A stretch of 64,000 nucleotides of DNA from [Clostridium] viride DSM 6836 (GTDB taxonomy: Bacteria; Bacillota; Clostridia; Oscillospirales; Oscillospiraceae). The notes under the pieces are model-generated. The model did no database searches, was not told the origin of the DNA, and saw nothing but the letters and a program-made list of their open reading frames with translations. Below, piece after piece: positions 10,368 to 19,705 of the stretch. The first letter of the stretch is position 1, and each line of letters starts with the position of its first letter. The position numbers and the translations under genes were made by a program. The DNA is taken from contig JHZO01000005.1 in assembly GCA_000620945.1 (NCBI GenBank), forward strand, positions 115,773-179,772, given 5' to 3'.

Positions 10368-10417
10368 TTACATTGGGGTCGAATCTATTTACATTGGGTC
10401 GAAGGGTCTGTTATAGT
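10368..10417 (+). promoter_or_regulatory. S-layer gene promoter with two 21-bp-phased direct repeats
   Basis: TTTACA (10388-10393) and TATAGT (10412-10417), 18 bp apart. Two near-identical copies of TTACATTGGG(G)TCGAA begin at 10368 and 10389, exactly 21 bp (two helix turns) apart, the second overlapping the -35 box. A leader of about 115 bases with no recognised riboswitch follows, ending in a strong TTAAGGAGGAAA ribosome site. Confidence 0.6.
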
Positions 10418-10538
10418 AGGCACACGGAAATCCTCAGGCAGACGCCGACGTAGATACTGTCACTGCATGCCACGGTATGTATGCCGGGAAACGCGGAGGG
10501 GATTTTAATCCGAACATTACTTAAGGAGGAAAATCTCT

Positions 10539-13040
10539 ATGAGAAATCTCAAGAGAGTGCTGACTATGGTCATGGCCGTCGCAATGATGATGAGCCTGTT
10601 AGTAGTTGGCGCAGGCGCTGCGTTCAAAGATCAGGATAAGATCGAGAACACGGATGCTGTAAACATGAACGTTGCTCTGAACATCATCAACGGCAGAGAC
10701 GACGGCACCTTTGACCCCGCCGGCAACGTAACCCGTGCCGAAATGGCAAAGATGATCTGTGTGCTGCTCAACGGCGGCAACGAGCCCACCCTGGGCACCA
10801 AGCCCACCCCCGTCTTCACCGACATCAAGGGCCACTGGGGCGAGAAGTACATTGAGTACTGTGCATCCCTGGGCATCATTGCTGGTATGGGCGACGGCAC
10901 CTTCGTTCCCGACGGAAACGTGACCGCTACCCAGGCTGCTAAGATGCTGCTGGTTGCTATGGGCTACGACGCAGCCTTCGAAGGCTTCAACGGCGCTTCC
11001 TGGTCTGTCAAGATCGGCGTTGCTGCTAACCAGAAGGACCTGTATGACGAACTGGGTGCCATTGACCCCAACGCAGCTCTCATCCGTGACGACGCTGCTC
11101 AGATGGTCTGGAATGCACTGCAGGCAAAGGAAGTTAAGTACACCTACAGCCTGACCACCGTCAATGGCCAGCTGCAGAACGTTCAGGTTCGTGAGGACAA
11201 GAACACCACTCTGCTCGAGACCAAGTACAAGACTCTGGACACGGAAGTGACCAACGGCGTCCTGACCGGCATCTCCTACAACTCCACCTCCAAGAAGTTC
11301 ACCTACACTCTGACCAACGCCGACAACAAGAAGGGTGGCCAGTTCACCACGAAGGCTGACTTCACCAACCTGTTTGGCCACAATGTGACCGCAGTTGCTA
11401 AGACCAACAGCGACGTGTACGGCATGTATGCCGATGACAGCACTGTGATCTTCTCCGGTCTGGTTGGCGACATCGACTTTGCAAACGCAACCATCGCAAA
11501 GGGCGCAAAGGTCGAGTTCAACGACAAGGACTACAACCTGGCTAAGACCAATGGTGCGATCACTGCCCAGACCGTTGTCTTCAACGACATGGACTCTGCT
11601 GCAACCGTCACCACCACCGCACCTGGCAAGGCTTTCTTCCAGGCTACCGCAATTGACAACACCAACGATGGCAAGATCGACCTGATCGTGTACTACCCCG
11701 TTGCTTGGGGTGAAGTCACCTATGTTGGCAAGGACTATGTCCGTGTCGACGGCGCTCGTTATGACTTCGAAGACTACAAGATCTTTGAAGGCATCGCAAA
11801 GGAAGACTATGCTCTGATCGACAACAATGGCCTGGTTGACGATGTTATCAACCAGATTAAGCCCACCACCGCTAAGCTGACTGCCATCTCTGGTGACACC
11901 GTTACCTTCGAAGGCACCAAGTATGACCAGTCCCTGCTTACCTCTAAGCTGACCAACGACAACCTCAACAAGAAGATTGAGTTTGTGGCAATCAACGGCT
12001 ACATTGTCAAGCAGGACGCTGCTTCCAGCAACGTCAACTTTGACGAGATGGTTCTGACCGCTACCACCGGCGTTGCTAACGCAAACGGCGGCTGGGATGT
12101 AAAGGCTTACTTCACCGATGGCACCTCCAAGGTCATCAGCGTGAAGGACAACCAGCCCGCAGCCAACACCGTATACAGCTTCGAAATCACCAAGGGTGAG
12201 TACGAGCTGACCGCACTGTCCTCCACTGAGCTGCTCGGCTTTGACGTAGCAGACCAGGATGCAGCTGGCCTGGCTGATGTCTGGACCGCTAAGGCTGCTG
12301 TGGGCGGCAACGCTGACTACGCAACCATCGACTCCAACCGCATTGCAGACAACGCTATCGTTCTGGTTAAGGACGGCACCACCTACTCCGTGATCACCGG
12401 CGCTAAGCTGGCTAAGATCACCGGTGACATGGATGTCTACGCTTACGGCGTAGAGAAGAATGACACCACTGGCTACAACTACGTTACCTTCGCAGTGGTC
12501 AGCGGCTCCACCGTGGCTACTTCCGACCTGTCCTATGGCTTCATCACCAGCGACGTGGACACCACCAAGAATGCAGACAAGGAAACCGTCTACACCTTCA
12601 TGATGTGGAATGGCACCAAGGAAGTTTCCGTCAGCACCATTGGTAACCCCAAGGTAACCGGCACCCTGGCTAAGGGCGCAGTTGTGTCCTACACCTTGGA
12701 CGGCACTGCAGTTGACGCAATCACCGTCCTGACCGGCAGCTACGGCGCAGTTCTTGCTACCGATGGCCAGTACGTCGACGTTCTGGTTGACAACGCTGGT
12801 CAGGTTGAGACCGTGAAGATCGACAAGGATGACACCACCATCCTCTACATCTCCACCGCTGACAAGTCCGGCGATGCAACCGGTACCATCGTAAAGGCTG
12901 ACAAGGCTGATGTGACCGCTGAGGTTCCCGCACCCACCGCATACGCAAAGGATGGCACCTACTACTTCGCTAACGTCCTGTTCGTCTCCAACGATCTGAT
13001 CGTGATCGACGTCAACAACGACATTCTTGGCGCACAGTAA
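10539..13040 (+). CDS. SLH-domain surface protein, probable major S-layer protein
   Basis: An 833-residue secreted protein. Signal peptide at residues 1-29 (basic MRNLKR, hydrophobic core, GAGAA cleavage region). Three SLH domains follow at about 30-75, 90-145 and 150-195 (VFTDIKGHWGEKYIEYCASLGII and DGTFVPDGNVTATQAAKML are typical), which would bind secondary cell-wall polymer. The remaining ~630 residues are Thr/Val/Asp/Lys-rich beta-type sequence with no enzyme motif. Codon use is extremely biased (GCT/GCA, ACC, AAC, AAG), as in very abundant proteins. Own promoter, strong ribosome site and terminator make it monocistronic. S-layer identity is inferred from these features. Confidence 0.88.
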   Translation: MRNLKRVLTMVMAVAMMMSLLVVGAGAAFKDQDKIENTDAVNMNVALNIINGRDDGTFDPAGNVTRAEMAKMICVLLNGGNEPTLGTKPTPVFTDIKGHWGEKYIEYCASLGIIAGMGDGTFVPDGNVTATQAAKMLLVAMGYDAAFEGFNGASWSVKIGVAANQKDLYDELGAIDPNAALIRDDAAQMVWNALQAKEVKYTYSLTTVNGQLQNVQVREDKNTTLLETKYKTLDTEVTNGVLTGISYNSTSKKFTYTLTNADNKKGGQFTTKADFTNLFGHNVTAVAKTNSDVYGMYADDSTVIFSGLVGDIDFANATIAKGAKVEFNDKDYNLAKTNGAITAQTVVFNDMDSAATVTTTAPGKAFFQATAIDNTNDGKIDLIVYYPVAWGEVTYVGKDYVRVDGARYDFEDYKIFEGIAKEDYALIDNNGLVDDVINQIKPTTAKLTAISGDTVTFEGTKYDQSLLTSKLTNDNLNKKIEFVAINGYIVKQDAASSNVNFDEMVLTATTGVANANGGWDVKAYFTDGTSKVISVKDNQPAANTVYSFEITKGEYELTALSSTELLGFDVADQDAAGLADVWTAKAAVGGNADYATIDSNRIADNAIVLVKDGTTYSVITGAKLAKITGDMDVYAYGVEKNDTTGYNYVTFAVVSGSTVATSDLSYGFITSDVDTTKNADKETVYTFMMWNGTKEVSVSTIGNPKVTGTLAKGAVVSYTLDGTAVDAITVLTGSYGAVLATDGQYVDVLVDNAGQVETVKIDKDDTTILYISTADKSGDATGTIVKADKADVTAEVPAPTAYAKDGTYYFANVLFVSNDLIVIDVNNDILGAQ

Positions 13041-13124
13041 GAAGCAATCCGAATTATAAGGGCCCACGCTAAGGATCCATACGATTGCTTTGGATCTAAG
13101 AGCTGGTAACCGAATGTAAATAAG

Positions 13125-13155
13125 AAATCCCCTGAGAATCTTCTCAGGGGATTTC
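13125..13155 (+). terminator. S-layer gene terminator
   Basis: AAATCCCCTGAGAA, three-base loop, TTCTCAGGGGATTT and a T-rich tail, 85 bp after the stop codon. Confidence 0.93.
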
Positions 13156-13262
13156 TTTATGCTCTTAGACTAAGTGGTATGTGTTTGGAGCCTGGTTACA
13201 CGGAAGGGGGGAGGCATCTTTTCTTGCGTTTTCGTTTCCTAGTGGTGCAACCTGCTGGTCGA

Positions 13263-14402
13263 TTATCCTTCTTTCAGTTTAAATTGACCAACCAGGTTTT
13301 GAAGCATCTCGGCTTGTGCATTGAGTTCCTCGCTGGCTGCGGCGCTTTCTTCTGCGGTTGCACTGTTGGTTTGGACCACTGCGGAAATTTGCTCGATCCC
13401 TACGTTGATTTGTGCGGCCGCCGCCGCTTGCTGCTCGGAAGCCTCTGTGATCGTTTCAATCAAACGGACCGCTTCCTTCGTAACCTTCTCACTCTCATCC
13501 AAATACTTTGCGGTGTTACCGGCAATTTGCGTCCCCGCTTGTACAGAGAGGATGGTTTCTTCAATTAATAGGGTGGTATTCTTTGCGGCTTCTGCTGACT
13601 TGCTAGCCAGGTTTCTCACCTCGTCCGCCACAACGGCAAAGCCTTTGCCTGCGGAACCGGCCCTTGCCGCTTCTACCGCAGCATTGAGCGCAAGGATATT
13701 GGTTTGGAAGGCGATGTCCTCAATCACTTTGATGATCTTTGAGATCTCCGCTGACTTCGCATTGATTTGATCCATGGCAAGCACCATGTGCTTCATTTCT
13801 TCATTACTTTTGATGATTTCCTGGCCGGCCAACTCAGCTCTTTCATTGGCTAACTTAGCGTGTTTGGCGTTCAAGAGAATCTGCTCGGTCACTTTGGCAA
13901 TGGAAGCGGACAACTCCTCAATGGAACTGGCTTGTTCTGCTGCCCCTTGGGATAAGGCCTGTGCACCACAAGAAACCTGATCCGCACCACTGGATACTTG
14001 GGAAGAGGCTTGGTTAATTTGCAACAGGGTGTGAGACAGTTGCGCAACGATCTGTTTCATGGAAGTATTCAGACTGGAAAAGTCTCCGACATACCATTCT
14101 TTCTTCTTGCTCTCTACGGTGAAATTACCCTTTCCTAGTTCAGAAAGCCCATAATCAAGATCTTGGATGATGCCAACAATGGTTTGCAGCAATGTTTTGA
14201 TTTCCCCCGCCAACTCTCCGAATTCATCTCTGCCGTCGCAGCTCACTTGCGCACTGAGATCTCCGCTGGCCATGGCCCTTGCGGCGCGGTTGATTTCTTT
14301 TACGGGGGACAAAATGGACTTTCTTAGGAAAGACATGGCAAGTATCACAATAAACAAAGCGGCAACCACCGTGGAGACTAAGACAATTCTACCTTGTTCC
14401 AA
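13263..14402 (-). CDS. Methyl-accepting chemotaxis protein, 5'-truncated
   Basis: The 379 readable residues hold one membrane segment (8-27), a HAMP domain (about 28-80) and a full cytoplasmic signalling domain with the hairpin tip [35 protein letters not shown] split over IEDIA to VADEV. The first membrane helix and the whole extracytoplasmic sensor domain are missing. The frame stays open for only 20 more codons upstream, to a TAG at 14463-14465, and those codons ([18 protein letters not shown]) resemble the membrane-proximal end of a sensor. The TTG at 14402 has no ribosome site. I read it as a gene that lost its 5' end when the sequence before the WYL gene was joined to it, so probably a pseudogene. 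Could also be a signalling-only receptor started at a weak codon. Confidence 0.75.
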   Translation of the reverse strand: MEQGRIVLVSTVVAALFIVILAMSFLRKSILSPVKEINRAARAMASGDLSAQVSCDGRDEFGELAGEIKTLLQTIVGIIQDLDYGLSELGKGNFTVESKKKEWYVGDFSSLNTSMKQIVAQLSHTLLQINQASSQVSSGADQVSCGAQALSQGAAEQASSIEELSASIAKVTEQILLNAKHAKLANERAELAGQEIIKSNEEMKHMVLAMDQINAKSAEISKIIKVIEDIAFQTNILALNAAVEAARAGSAGKGFAVVADEVRNLASKSAEAAKNTTLLIEETILSVQAGTQIAGNTAKYLDESEKVTKEAVRLIETITEASEQQAAAAAQINVGIEQISAVVQTNSATAEESAAASEELNAQAEMLQNLVGQFKLKEG

Positions 14403-14534
14403 TTCTCGTTTGATGATCGAGCGGTAGGAAAGATCAGGACTTGAATTTTCTGGAATTTTACCCTATACTATTGTTATAAAAATGAAAAAATCAACGGAAT
14501 GTTAAAAGGATTGTAGGAAGATGGAGGAAACGGC

Positions 14535-15518
14535 ATGCCAAAGCGAAGTGCACTGCGCGCCAGAATATTAACACTTTACCGAATTTTAAGTGAGGAAAGC
14601 GATGCAGAGCATCCCATCCCCCTGGCGGACTTGCTGGCTCGTCTGGCCGCAGAAGGCATTCCGGCAGAGCGCAAAAGCCTATATGAAGATTTCGAGGCGC
14701 TGCGCTGTGTGGGTTTTGATGTGCGTTACCAAAACCCCAGTGGTTGGTGTTTGGTGAGCGGGGCCTTGGAATCGGCGGAGCTGCGTCTCTTGGTGGATAC
14801 GGTTCAGGCCGCACACACCATCAGCTTGGAACAGAGCCGAACCCTCATCGAAAAGTTGACCAAGCTAGCCAGCTGCCATCAAAAAGAGCAACTGCGCCGT
14901 GAGCTTTGGGTGGAGGGCCGCGTCAAGAGCACGAACGACAGTGTGTACGCCAACATTGATTGCATTCAGGAGAGCCTGCGCCAACAGTGCACTCTCTCCT
15001 TTCAGTATTTTACCTACGACGAACACAAGCAAAAAGTATTGCGTCGGGAGGGGGCCCGCTATGTGACCAGCCCCCGGGCCCTGATTTGGAACCATGAAAA
15101 CTACTATTTGGTCGCATTGGACCACCGAAGCGACTCCCTGCGCCACTATCGAGTGGATAAGATGCAACGATTGCAGTGCTTAACGCTTCCGGCCAAGGGG
15201 ACGGAGGAACCCTTTGACCCGGCCGAGTACAGCCGTCGCCATTTCTCCATGTTTGGGGGGAGGGAAGCGCATGTGACCATCCGCGCGCACAAGCGATTGG
15301 TTGGTGTTCTGCTGGATCGCTTCGGCATGGAGGCAGCGCTCCGGCCCGATGGGATAGAGCACGTCCTCTTAGAGGGGAACCTATCCCTCAGCCCCCAATT
15401 CTTTGCCTGGCTCTTTGGTCTGGGGGAAGAGGCCCAGCTGCTCTCACCCTACTGGGCCGTGCAGGAGTACCAAGGGCAGCTGCGCTTGGCACTGGAGCGG
15501 CACAGTGGTTTCTCTTGA
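14535..15518 (+). CDS. WYL-domain transcriptional regulator
   Basis: A 327-residue protein with an N-terminal winged helix (ALRARILTLYRILSEESD to RKSLYEDFEALRCVGFDV) and a WYL domain (about 150-225) whose core reads SPRALIWNHENYYLVALDHR...RHYRVDKM. A WCX-like C-terminal extension follows. WYL regulators bind nucleic-acid or nucleotide-type ligands and often control DNA damage or defence genes; no such target is adjacent here. ATG with GGAGG seven bases upstream. It ends one base before the stop codon of the convergent ArsC-like gene and no terminator separates them. Confidence 0.9.
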   Translation: MPKRSALRARILTLYRILSEESDAEHPIPLADLLARLAAEGIPAERKSLYEDFEALRCVGFDVRYQNPSGWCLVSGALESAELRLLVDTVQAAHTISLEQSRTLIEKLTKLASCHQKEQLRRELWVEGRVKSTNDSVYANIDCIQESLRQQCTLSFQYFTYDEHKQKVLRREGARYVTSPRALIWNHENYYLVALDHRSDSLRHYRVDKMQRLQCLTLPAKGTEEPFDPAEYSRRHFSMFGGREAHVTIRAHKRLVGVLLDRFGMEAALRPDGIEHVLLEGNLSLSPQFFAWLFGLGEEAQLLSPYWAVQEYQGQLRLALERHSGFS

Positions 15519-15519
15519 C

Positions 15520-15855
15520 TTAGTCCCAGGTTTTCCACACATCAGGCTGGTAGCCAACGGTAGCCTTTTGCCCGTTGCGGACAATGGGTGTTTTGAGCAG
15601 CTTAGGGTTTTCTAAAACCTTTTCGATCTTATCCTCCTCATAGGCCAGATAGCGCAGAAGGGCCGCCTCTTCCTGTCCTTCCTCCACAAGGGCAGAGAGC
15701 CCGCCAGCCGCGCGGAGCACGCTTTGCAGTTCTCCGCGGCTGATGCCCTTTTTCACAAGATCTATCTCCTGCACCTTGATTCCACGCTCTTTAAAGTAGC
15801 GTTGGGCTTTTTTTGTGTCAAAACACTTGGATTTCCCGAAAATTTGAATGTTCAT
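15520..15855 (-). CDS. ArsC/Spx-family thioredoxin-fold protein
   Basis: A 111-residue protein beginning MNIQIFGKSKC. The ArsC-like fold is clear: one active-site Cys in GKSKCFDTKKA (not the CxxC of Spx), the mid-region IKVQEIDLVKKGISRGELQSVL and the cis-Pro loop LLKTPIVRNG. Single-Cys members of this family include arsenate reductases and YffB-like proteins whose activity is uncertain. The ATG at 15855 is preferred because GGAG lies 11 bases before it; the ATG at 15864 is only two bases from that site. No arsenic genes are nearby, so a housekeeping redox role is as likely as arsenate reduction. Confidence 0.85.
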   Translation of the reverse strand: MNIQIFGKSKCFDTKKAQRYFKERGIKVQEIDLVKKGISRGELQSVLRAAGGLSALVEEGQEEAALLRYLAYEEDKIEKVLENPKLLKTPIVRNGQKATVGYQPDVWKTWD

Positions 15856-15864
15856 AACAGACAT

Positions 15865-16273
15865 CTCTCCTTTTTTCTAGCATAGCACAAAGGAGGCAAA
15901 ATTGTAAACCAAGTGCAAATTTCGAGGGAAAAAGGTATACTTCCGTTGCAATGCGTGCTATACTAATACCAAATGGTCGCAGGATTGCCTGCACCAAACC
16001 TTCCTCTTTGGCGCAAGAATTGCATCGATTCCAATGGACGGATTTCCTGCTTTTTCTTGGTGCTAGGAGTTCTTTCAACATACCTGCGCGCCAGCGCATG
16101 TAATATAGACGTGACATAGCGGACATATCGGCTCTTTGGTGAGGGCTACGCAACGCGATCCCGCGGGACAGGGTGGGATGGCAGGCGTGGATTCGCCTTG
16201 CTTTGCTGTTGCCGAATAGGCCGTGAGTGCCGTCGATCAAAGTAATTTGTTCTATGGATACAAAGGAGTTTTT
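15865..16273 (+). other. Long untranslated leader before RNase J, possible structured RNA
   Basis: About 400 bp without a credible gene. A -10-like TATACT at 15959-15964 suggests a transcript of some 300 bases before the RNase J start. It contains several short hairpins: GGTCGCAGG-ATTG-CCTGCACC (about 15975-15995), TGCGCGCCAGCGCA, and GGCG-TGGATT-CGCC. I could not match it to a known riboswitch or small RNA. A leader that the ribonuclease itself processes is a guess. Confidence 0.3.
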
Positions 16274-17932
16274 ATGGCAGAAAAATTAAAAGTAGTTTCC
16301 CTAGGTGGCCTCAATGAAATCGGAAAGAACATGACGGTCTATGAGTATGGCCGTGATATCATTGTGGTCGATGTTGGTATGGGCTTTCCCGATGATGACA
16401 TGTATGGCATCGATGTGGTGATCCCGGACATCAGCTATCTCATCAAGAATCAGAATCGCATTCGCGCCATCTTTTTAACCCATGGGCATGAGGACCACAT
16501 TGGTGCCCTGCCCTATGTAATGCGCTCCATCAATGCCCCCATTTATGCCACCCGTATGACCGTGGGCTTGGTCAAGCTCAAGTTAGAGGAGCACAAGCTC
16601 TTGGACAAGGTCAAGATGACCACCTGTGAGGCCGGCGAGATTGTAAAGGCCGGACGCTTTAGCGTGGAGTTCATTCACGCCAACCACTCCATTGCTGATG
16701 CCGTCTCCTTCGCCATTAAGAGCCCTGCCGGAACGGTGGTGCACACGGGAGACTTTAAGATTGACCCGACGCCCATTAAGGGAAAGATGATGGATTTAGC
16801 GCGGCTGGGGCAACTTGGCAAGGAAGGTGTTTTGGCCTTGCTGGCCGATTCCACCAATGTGGAGCGCCCGGGTCATACCCGCAGCGAAAGTGCGGTGGGT
16901 GCTAGCTTTGACGCCATCTTCAAAGGCTGCGAAGAGCGTATCATTGTGACCACCTTTGCCTCCAACGTGGACCGCATTCAGCAAATTATTAATGTAGCCC
17001 ACCGCTATGGTCGTAAGGTAGCCATCACCGGACGCAGCATGGAAAACACCATGAAGGTCGCCACGGAACTGGGCTACACCGAAATTCCAAAGGGAGTCTT
17101 GGTGGATATCAATCACATCAAATCTCTCCCCAAAAACAAGATTTGCATCATGACCACCGGTAGCCAGGGTGAAACCATGTCCGCTCTGTCCCGTATGGCC
17201 TTCTCGACTCATCGTCAGGTGGATATTCAGGCCGGCGACCTCATCATCATTTCGGCCTCTGCCATTCCAGGCAATGAAAGTGCCGTCGGAAATGTGATTA
17301 ATGAGCTCTATCGCAAGAATGCCACGGTGGTCAACGAGCGGGCCGGGGAGCTGCACGTGTCCGGACATGCCTGCCAGGAGGAGCTGAAGATCATTCATGC
17401 GCTGGTGCGCCCCAAATACGTGATTCCCGTCCATGGCGAGCAGAGACATCTCCAGGTGCATGCCAGATTGGCACGTGAAATGGGAACCCCACCCGAAAAC
17501 ATTGTGGTCAGTGAAATTGGACGGGTCATTGAACTGTCCGAGGAAGGGATCGAAGTCACGGGCAGTGTTCCCTCCGGCCGTGTCTTTGTAGACGGATATG
17601 GCGTGGGCGATGTGGGTAGTGTGGTTCTGCGCGACCGAAAGCACTTGGCACAGGACGGCATGATTGTGGTGGTGCTCTCCCTCTCCAGCGAGGATGGTGG
17701 CCTAATTTCCGGGCCTGACATTGTCACCCGTGGTTTCGTCTATGTTAAGGAGTCCGAGGAATTGATGGAAGAATTGCGTCAGGTGGTCATGGATGCACTC
17801 GTTGCCTGCCAGACGCGCAATGTGTTAGACTGGGCCGCCATTAAGTCTGCCATTAAGAACGAGCTCTCCGGATACCTATATAAAAAGACAAAGCGAAACC
17901 CCATGATTCTTCCCGTAATTATGGAAATTTAG
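16274..17932 (+). CDS. rnj: Ribonuclease J
   Basis: A 552-residue beta-CASP metallo-ribonuclease with 5'-3' exo- and endonuclease activity in mRNA decay and rRNA maturation. Motifs in order: GGLNEIGKNMTVYEYG; zinc motif THGHEDHIGALPY; HTGDFKID; beta-CASP motifs DSTNVERPGHTRSE and TTGSQGETMSALSRMA; and VHGEQRHLQVHARLA. The C-terminal domain ends with the usual short tail. ATG with AAAGGAG six bases upstream; an in-frame extension to 16223 lacks a ribosome site. Confidence 0.96.
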   Translation: MAEKLKVVSLGGLNEIGKNMTVYEYGRDIIVVDVGMGFPDDDMYGIDVVIPDISYLIKNQNRIRAIFLTHGHEDHIGALPYVMRSINAPIYATRMTVGLVKLKLEEHKLLDKVKMTTCEAGEIVKAGRFSVEFIHANHSIADAVSFAIKSPAGTVVHTGDFKIDPTPIKGKMMDLARLGQLGKEGVLALLADSTNVERPGHTRSESAVGASFDAIFKGCEERIIVTTFASNVDRIQQIINVAHRYGRKVAITGRSMENTMKVATELGYTEIPKGVLVDINHIKSLPKNKICIMTTGSQGETMSALSRMAFSTHRQVDIQAGDLIIISASAIPGNESAVGNVINELYRKNATVVNERAGELHVSGHACQEELKIIHALVRPKYVIPVHGEQRHLQVHARLAREMGTPPENIVVSEIGRVIELSEEGIEVTGSVPSGRVFVDGYGVGDVGSVVLRDRKHLAQDGMIVVVLSLSSEDGGLISGPDIVTRGFVYVKESEELMEELRQVVMDALVACQTRNVLDWAAIKSAIKNELSGYLYKKTKRNPMILPVIMEI

Positions 17933-17964
17933 TACAGAAACGCATTCCACTAGGAAAGCCTTGC

Positions 17965-17993
17965 TTGACATAGTGTCAAAATTCCGATATAAT
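17965..17993 (+). promoter_or_regulatory. Consensus promoter of the amino-acid ABC operon with palindrome over -35
   Basis: TTGACA (17965-17970), 17 bp, TATAAT (17988-17993): a perfect vegetative promoter. The -35 box is one arm of a perfect inverted repeat, TTGACA-TAG-TGTCAA (17965-17979), a likely repressor site. The 47-base leader is too short for a riboswitch. Confidence 0.85.
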
Positions 17994-18040
17994 TTTTTTG
18001 CTTATCCTGCAAGGTTAATATTGAATTGGAGGTTATTTTT

Positions 18041-18847
18041 GTGAAAAAAGCAATTCGTTTGATTTCTCTCCTGTCCGTTTCCGCGGTACTGCTCTTTGCC
18101 TTGGCCGCTTGTGGCGGTGGGGACAAGACTCCGGCGCCCGAAGGCGGAACCACCGGTGGTGACGCAACCCCCACCAAGACCTATATCATTGCATCCGATA
18201 CCGCCTTTGCTCCCTTTGAATACCTGGATGTCGCCAGCCAGAAGTACATTGGTTTCGACATGGACCTGCTGGCAGCCATTGCAGCGGATCAGGGCTTCCA
18301 GTATGAAATGCAGAACGTTGGCTTTGATGCCGCTTGCACCGCTGTCCAGGCTGGACAGGCTGACGCAATGATCGCTGGCATGACCATTAAGGAAGAGCGT
18401 CTGAAGGACTATGACTTCTCCAGTGGCTACTTCACCGATGGTCAGATTATGGCTGTTGCCAAGGACAGCTCCATTAAGACCTTAGAGGACTTAAAGGGCA
18501 AGACCGTTGCCGCCAAGGCCAGCACCGAAGGCTACACCTATGCCACCAGCATTGCCGATCAGTACGGCTTCAAGGTCACCGTCTATGAAGATTCGCCCAC
18601 CATGTATGCAGCTGTGATGCAGGGCATCGACGCAGCTTGCTTCGAGGATCGCACCGTTGTGAACTGGGCCATTAAGTCCAACAACCTCAACATGCAAACC
18701 GTTGGCGAAGTCATCAATCCCAAAGAGTATGGTTTTGCTGTCAAGAAGGGAACCTATCCCGAACTGATTACGCTCTTTAACAAGGGCCTTGAAAACTTGA
18801 AAGCAAACGGCGAATATGACAAGCTGATGGAGAAGTATGGTTTCTAA
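18041..18847 (+). CDS. Amino-acid ABC transporter, substrate-binding lipoprotein
   Basis: A 268-residue family-3 (SBP_bac_3) binding protein. Lipoprotein signal peptide with lipobox ALAAC (Cys at about residue 23), then a Gly/Thr-rich linker. Family features: FAPFEYLD and YIGFDMDLLAAIA near the N-terminus, the ligand-Arg region GMTIKEERLKDYDFS, and KGTYPELITLFNKGLENLKANGEYDKLMEKY at the end. GTG start with TTGGAGG upstream; a TTG five codons earlier overlaps that site and is rejected. First of three genes of a polar amino-acid importer. Cystine, glutamine and arginine systems look alike, so the ligand is open. Confidence 0.93.
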   Translation: MKKAIRLISLLSVSAVLLFALAACGGGDKTPAPEGGTTGGDATPTKTYIIASDTAFAPFEYLDVASQKYIGFDMDLLAAIAADQGFQYEMQNVGFDAACTAVQAGQADAMIAGMTIKEERLKDYDFSSGYFTDGQIMAVAKDSSIKTLEDLKGKTVAAKASTEGYTYATSIADQYGFKVTVYEDSPTMYAAVMQGIDAACFEDRTVVNWAIKSNNLNMQTVGEVINPKEYGFAVKKGTYPELITLFNKGLENLKANGEYDKLMEKYGF

Positions 18848-18894
18848 GGTTTGATTAGCCGCGCATCGGGCCCCCGTGGCCTCCTGCGCATCAT

Positions 18895-18926
18895 TTTCAG
18901 CATGGCATGGACATGCCATGCTGAAA
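18895..18926 (+). terminator. Intercistronic stem-loop, partial terminator
   Basis: TTTCAGCATGGCAT-GGAC-ATGCCATGCTGAAA, a perfect 14-bp stem followed by TTTTCTCTTTG. Lying between the binding protein and the permease, it probably cuts read-through and stabilises the upstream message so that binding protein exceeds permease. Confidence 0.75.
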
Positions 18927-18994
18927 TTTTCTCTTTGCGTGCGCAAGGGGTCTAAAAAGCTCAAAAGAAATTGAAATTTGTTGGGAACGATGTT

Positions 18995-19705
18995 ATGGAC
19001 TTTCTCGAATTTTTAAAAATGGTTGCAGAGGATATTGTGCGCGCCGCACAGGATGCGACGCCCTTACTCCTGCAAGGCTTACAGTTGACCATTTGGGTCT
19101 CCGTCTGCGCCATCATCATAGGCATCGTGATTGGTCTTCTCACCTGTCTGTTGCGTCTATCGCGTTTTTCTGTCTTACGAGGACTGGCAAGCGCTTATAT
19201 ATGGGTCATTCGTGGCACGCCCATGATTGTACAGGCCTTCTTTATTCATTTTGGCCTGTCCCAGCTCATTAAGGTGTTTGTTCCTGGATTTAACTTTACC
19301 GCGCTGGAATCCTCCATCATTACGGCCAGCTTAAACGCCGGTGCGTACCTTGCGGAAATTTTCCGCGGTGGCATCAGCGCCGTACCGAGAGGGCAGATGG
19401 AAGCGGCGCGGAGCCTTGGCCTTGGCTATGGAAAAACCATGCGCAAGGTAATCTTGCCCCAGGCCGTGAAGATTGCAATCCCATCCATGGTGAACCAGTT
19501 TATCATTACCATTAAGGATACCTCAATCCTTTCGGTCATTGGCCTGGCCGATATGACCAACAAGACCAAGGCCTATGTGGGCGCGACCTACAATAACTTT
19601 GGTGGTTGGTTCTATGTTGGCTTCTTCTATTTGGCACTGATTTCGGTTCTCATGATAATCTCGAAAAAGGTGGAGGCAAAGTTTAGTTATGATCGAAAAA
19701 ATTAA
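18995..19705 (+). CDS. Amino-acid ABC transporter, permease
   Basis: A 236-residue HisM/GlnP-type permease with about five membrane segments. It shows the family pattern [38 protein letters not shown] and the EAA loop [31 protein letters not shown] that contacts the ATPase. The start ATG at 18995 follows a weak GGGAA; an in-frame TTG at 18971 has no ribosome site. It overlaps the ATPase gene by 17 bp. Confidence 0.93.
   Translation: MDFLEFLKMVAEDIVRAAQDATPLLLQGLQLTIWVSVCAIIIGIVIGLLTCLLRLSRFSVLRGLASAYIWVIRGTPMIVQAFFIHFGLSQLIKVFVPGFNFTALESSIITASLNAGAYLAEIFRGGISAVPRGQMEAARSLGLGYGKTMRKVILPQAVKIAIPSMVNQFIITIKDTSILSVIGLADMTNKTKAYVGATYNNFGGWFYVGFFYLALISVLMIISKKVEAKFSYDRKN

Noticed and set aside
10599..13067. 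822-codon open frame on the minus strand over the S-layer gene
   Set aside because: It mirrors the sense gene, has low-complexity Val/Gly/Asp-rich sequence with no motif and arises from biased codon use.
15975..15996. CGCAGGATTGCCTG resembling part of bacterial signal-recognition-particle RNA
   Set aside because: The universally conserved GGTCAGG...GGAAGCAGC block is absent, so the match is chance.
16150..16200. AGGGTGGGATGG resembling a T-box core in the RNase J leader
   Set aside because: No tRNA-like specifier hairpin or antiterminator and the downstream gene is not one that T-boxes control.
15818..16240. 140-codon minus-strand frame in the RNase J leader
   Set aside because: Overlaps the ArsC-like gene, no ribosome site and no protein-like composition.
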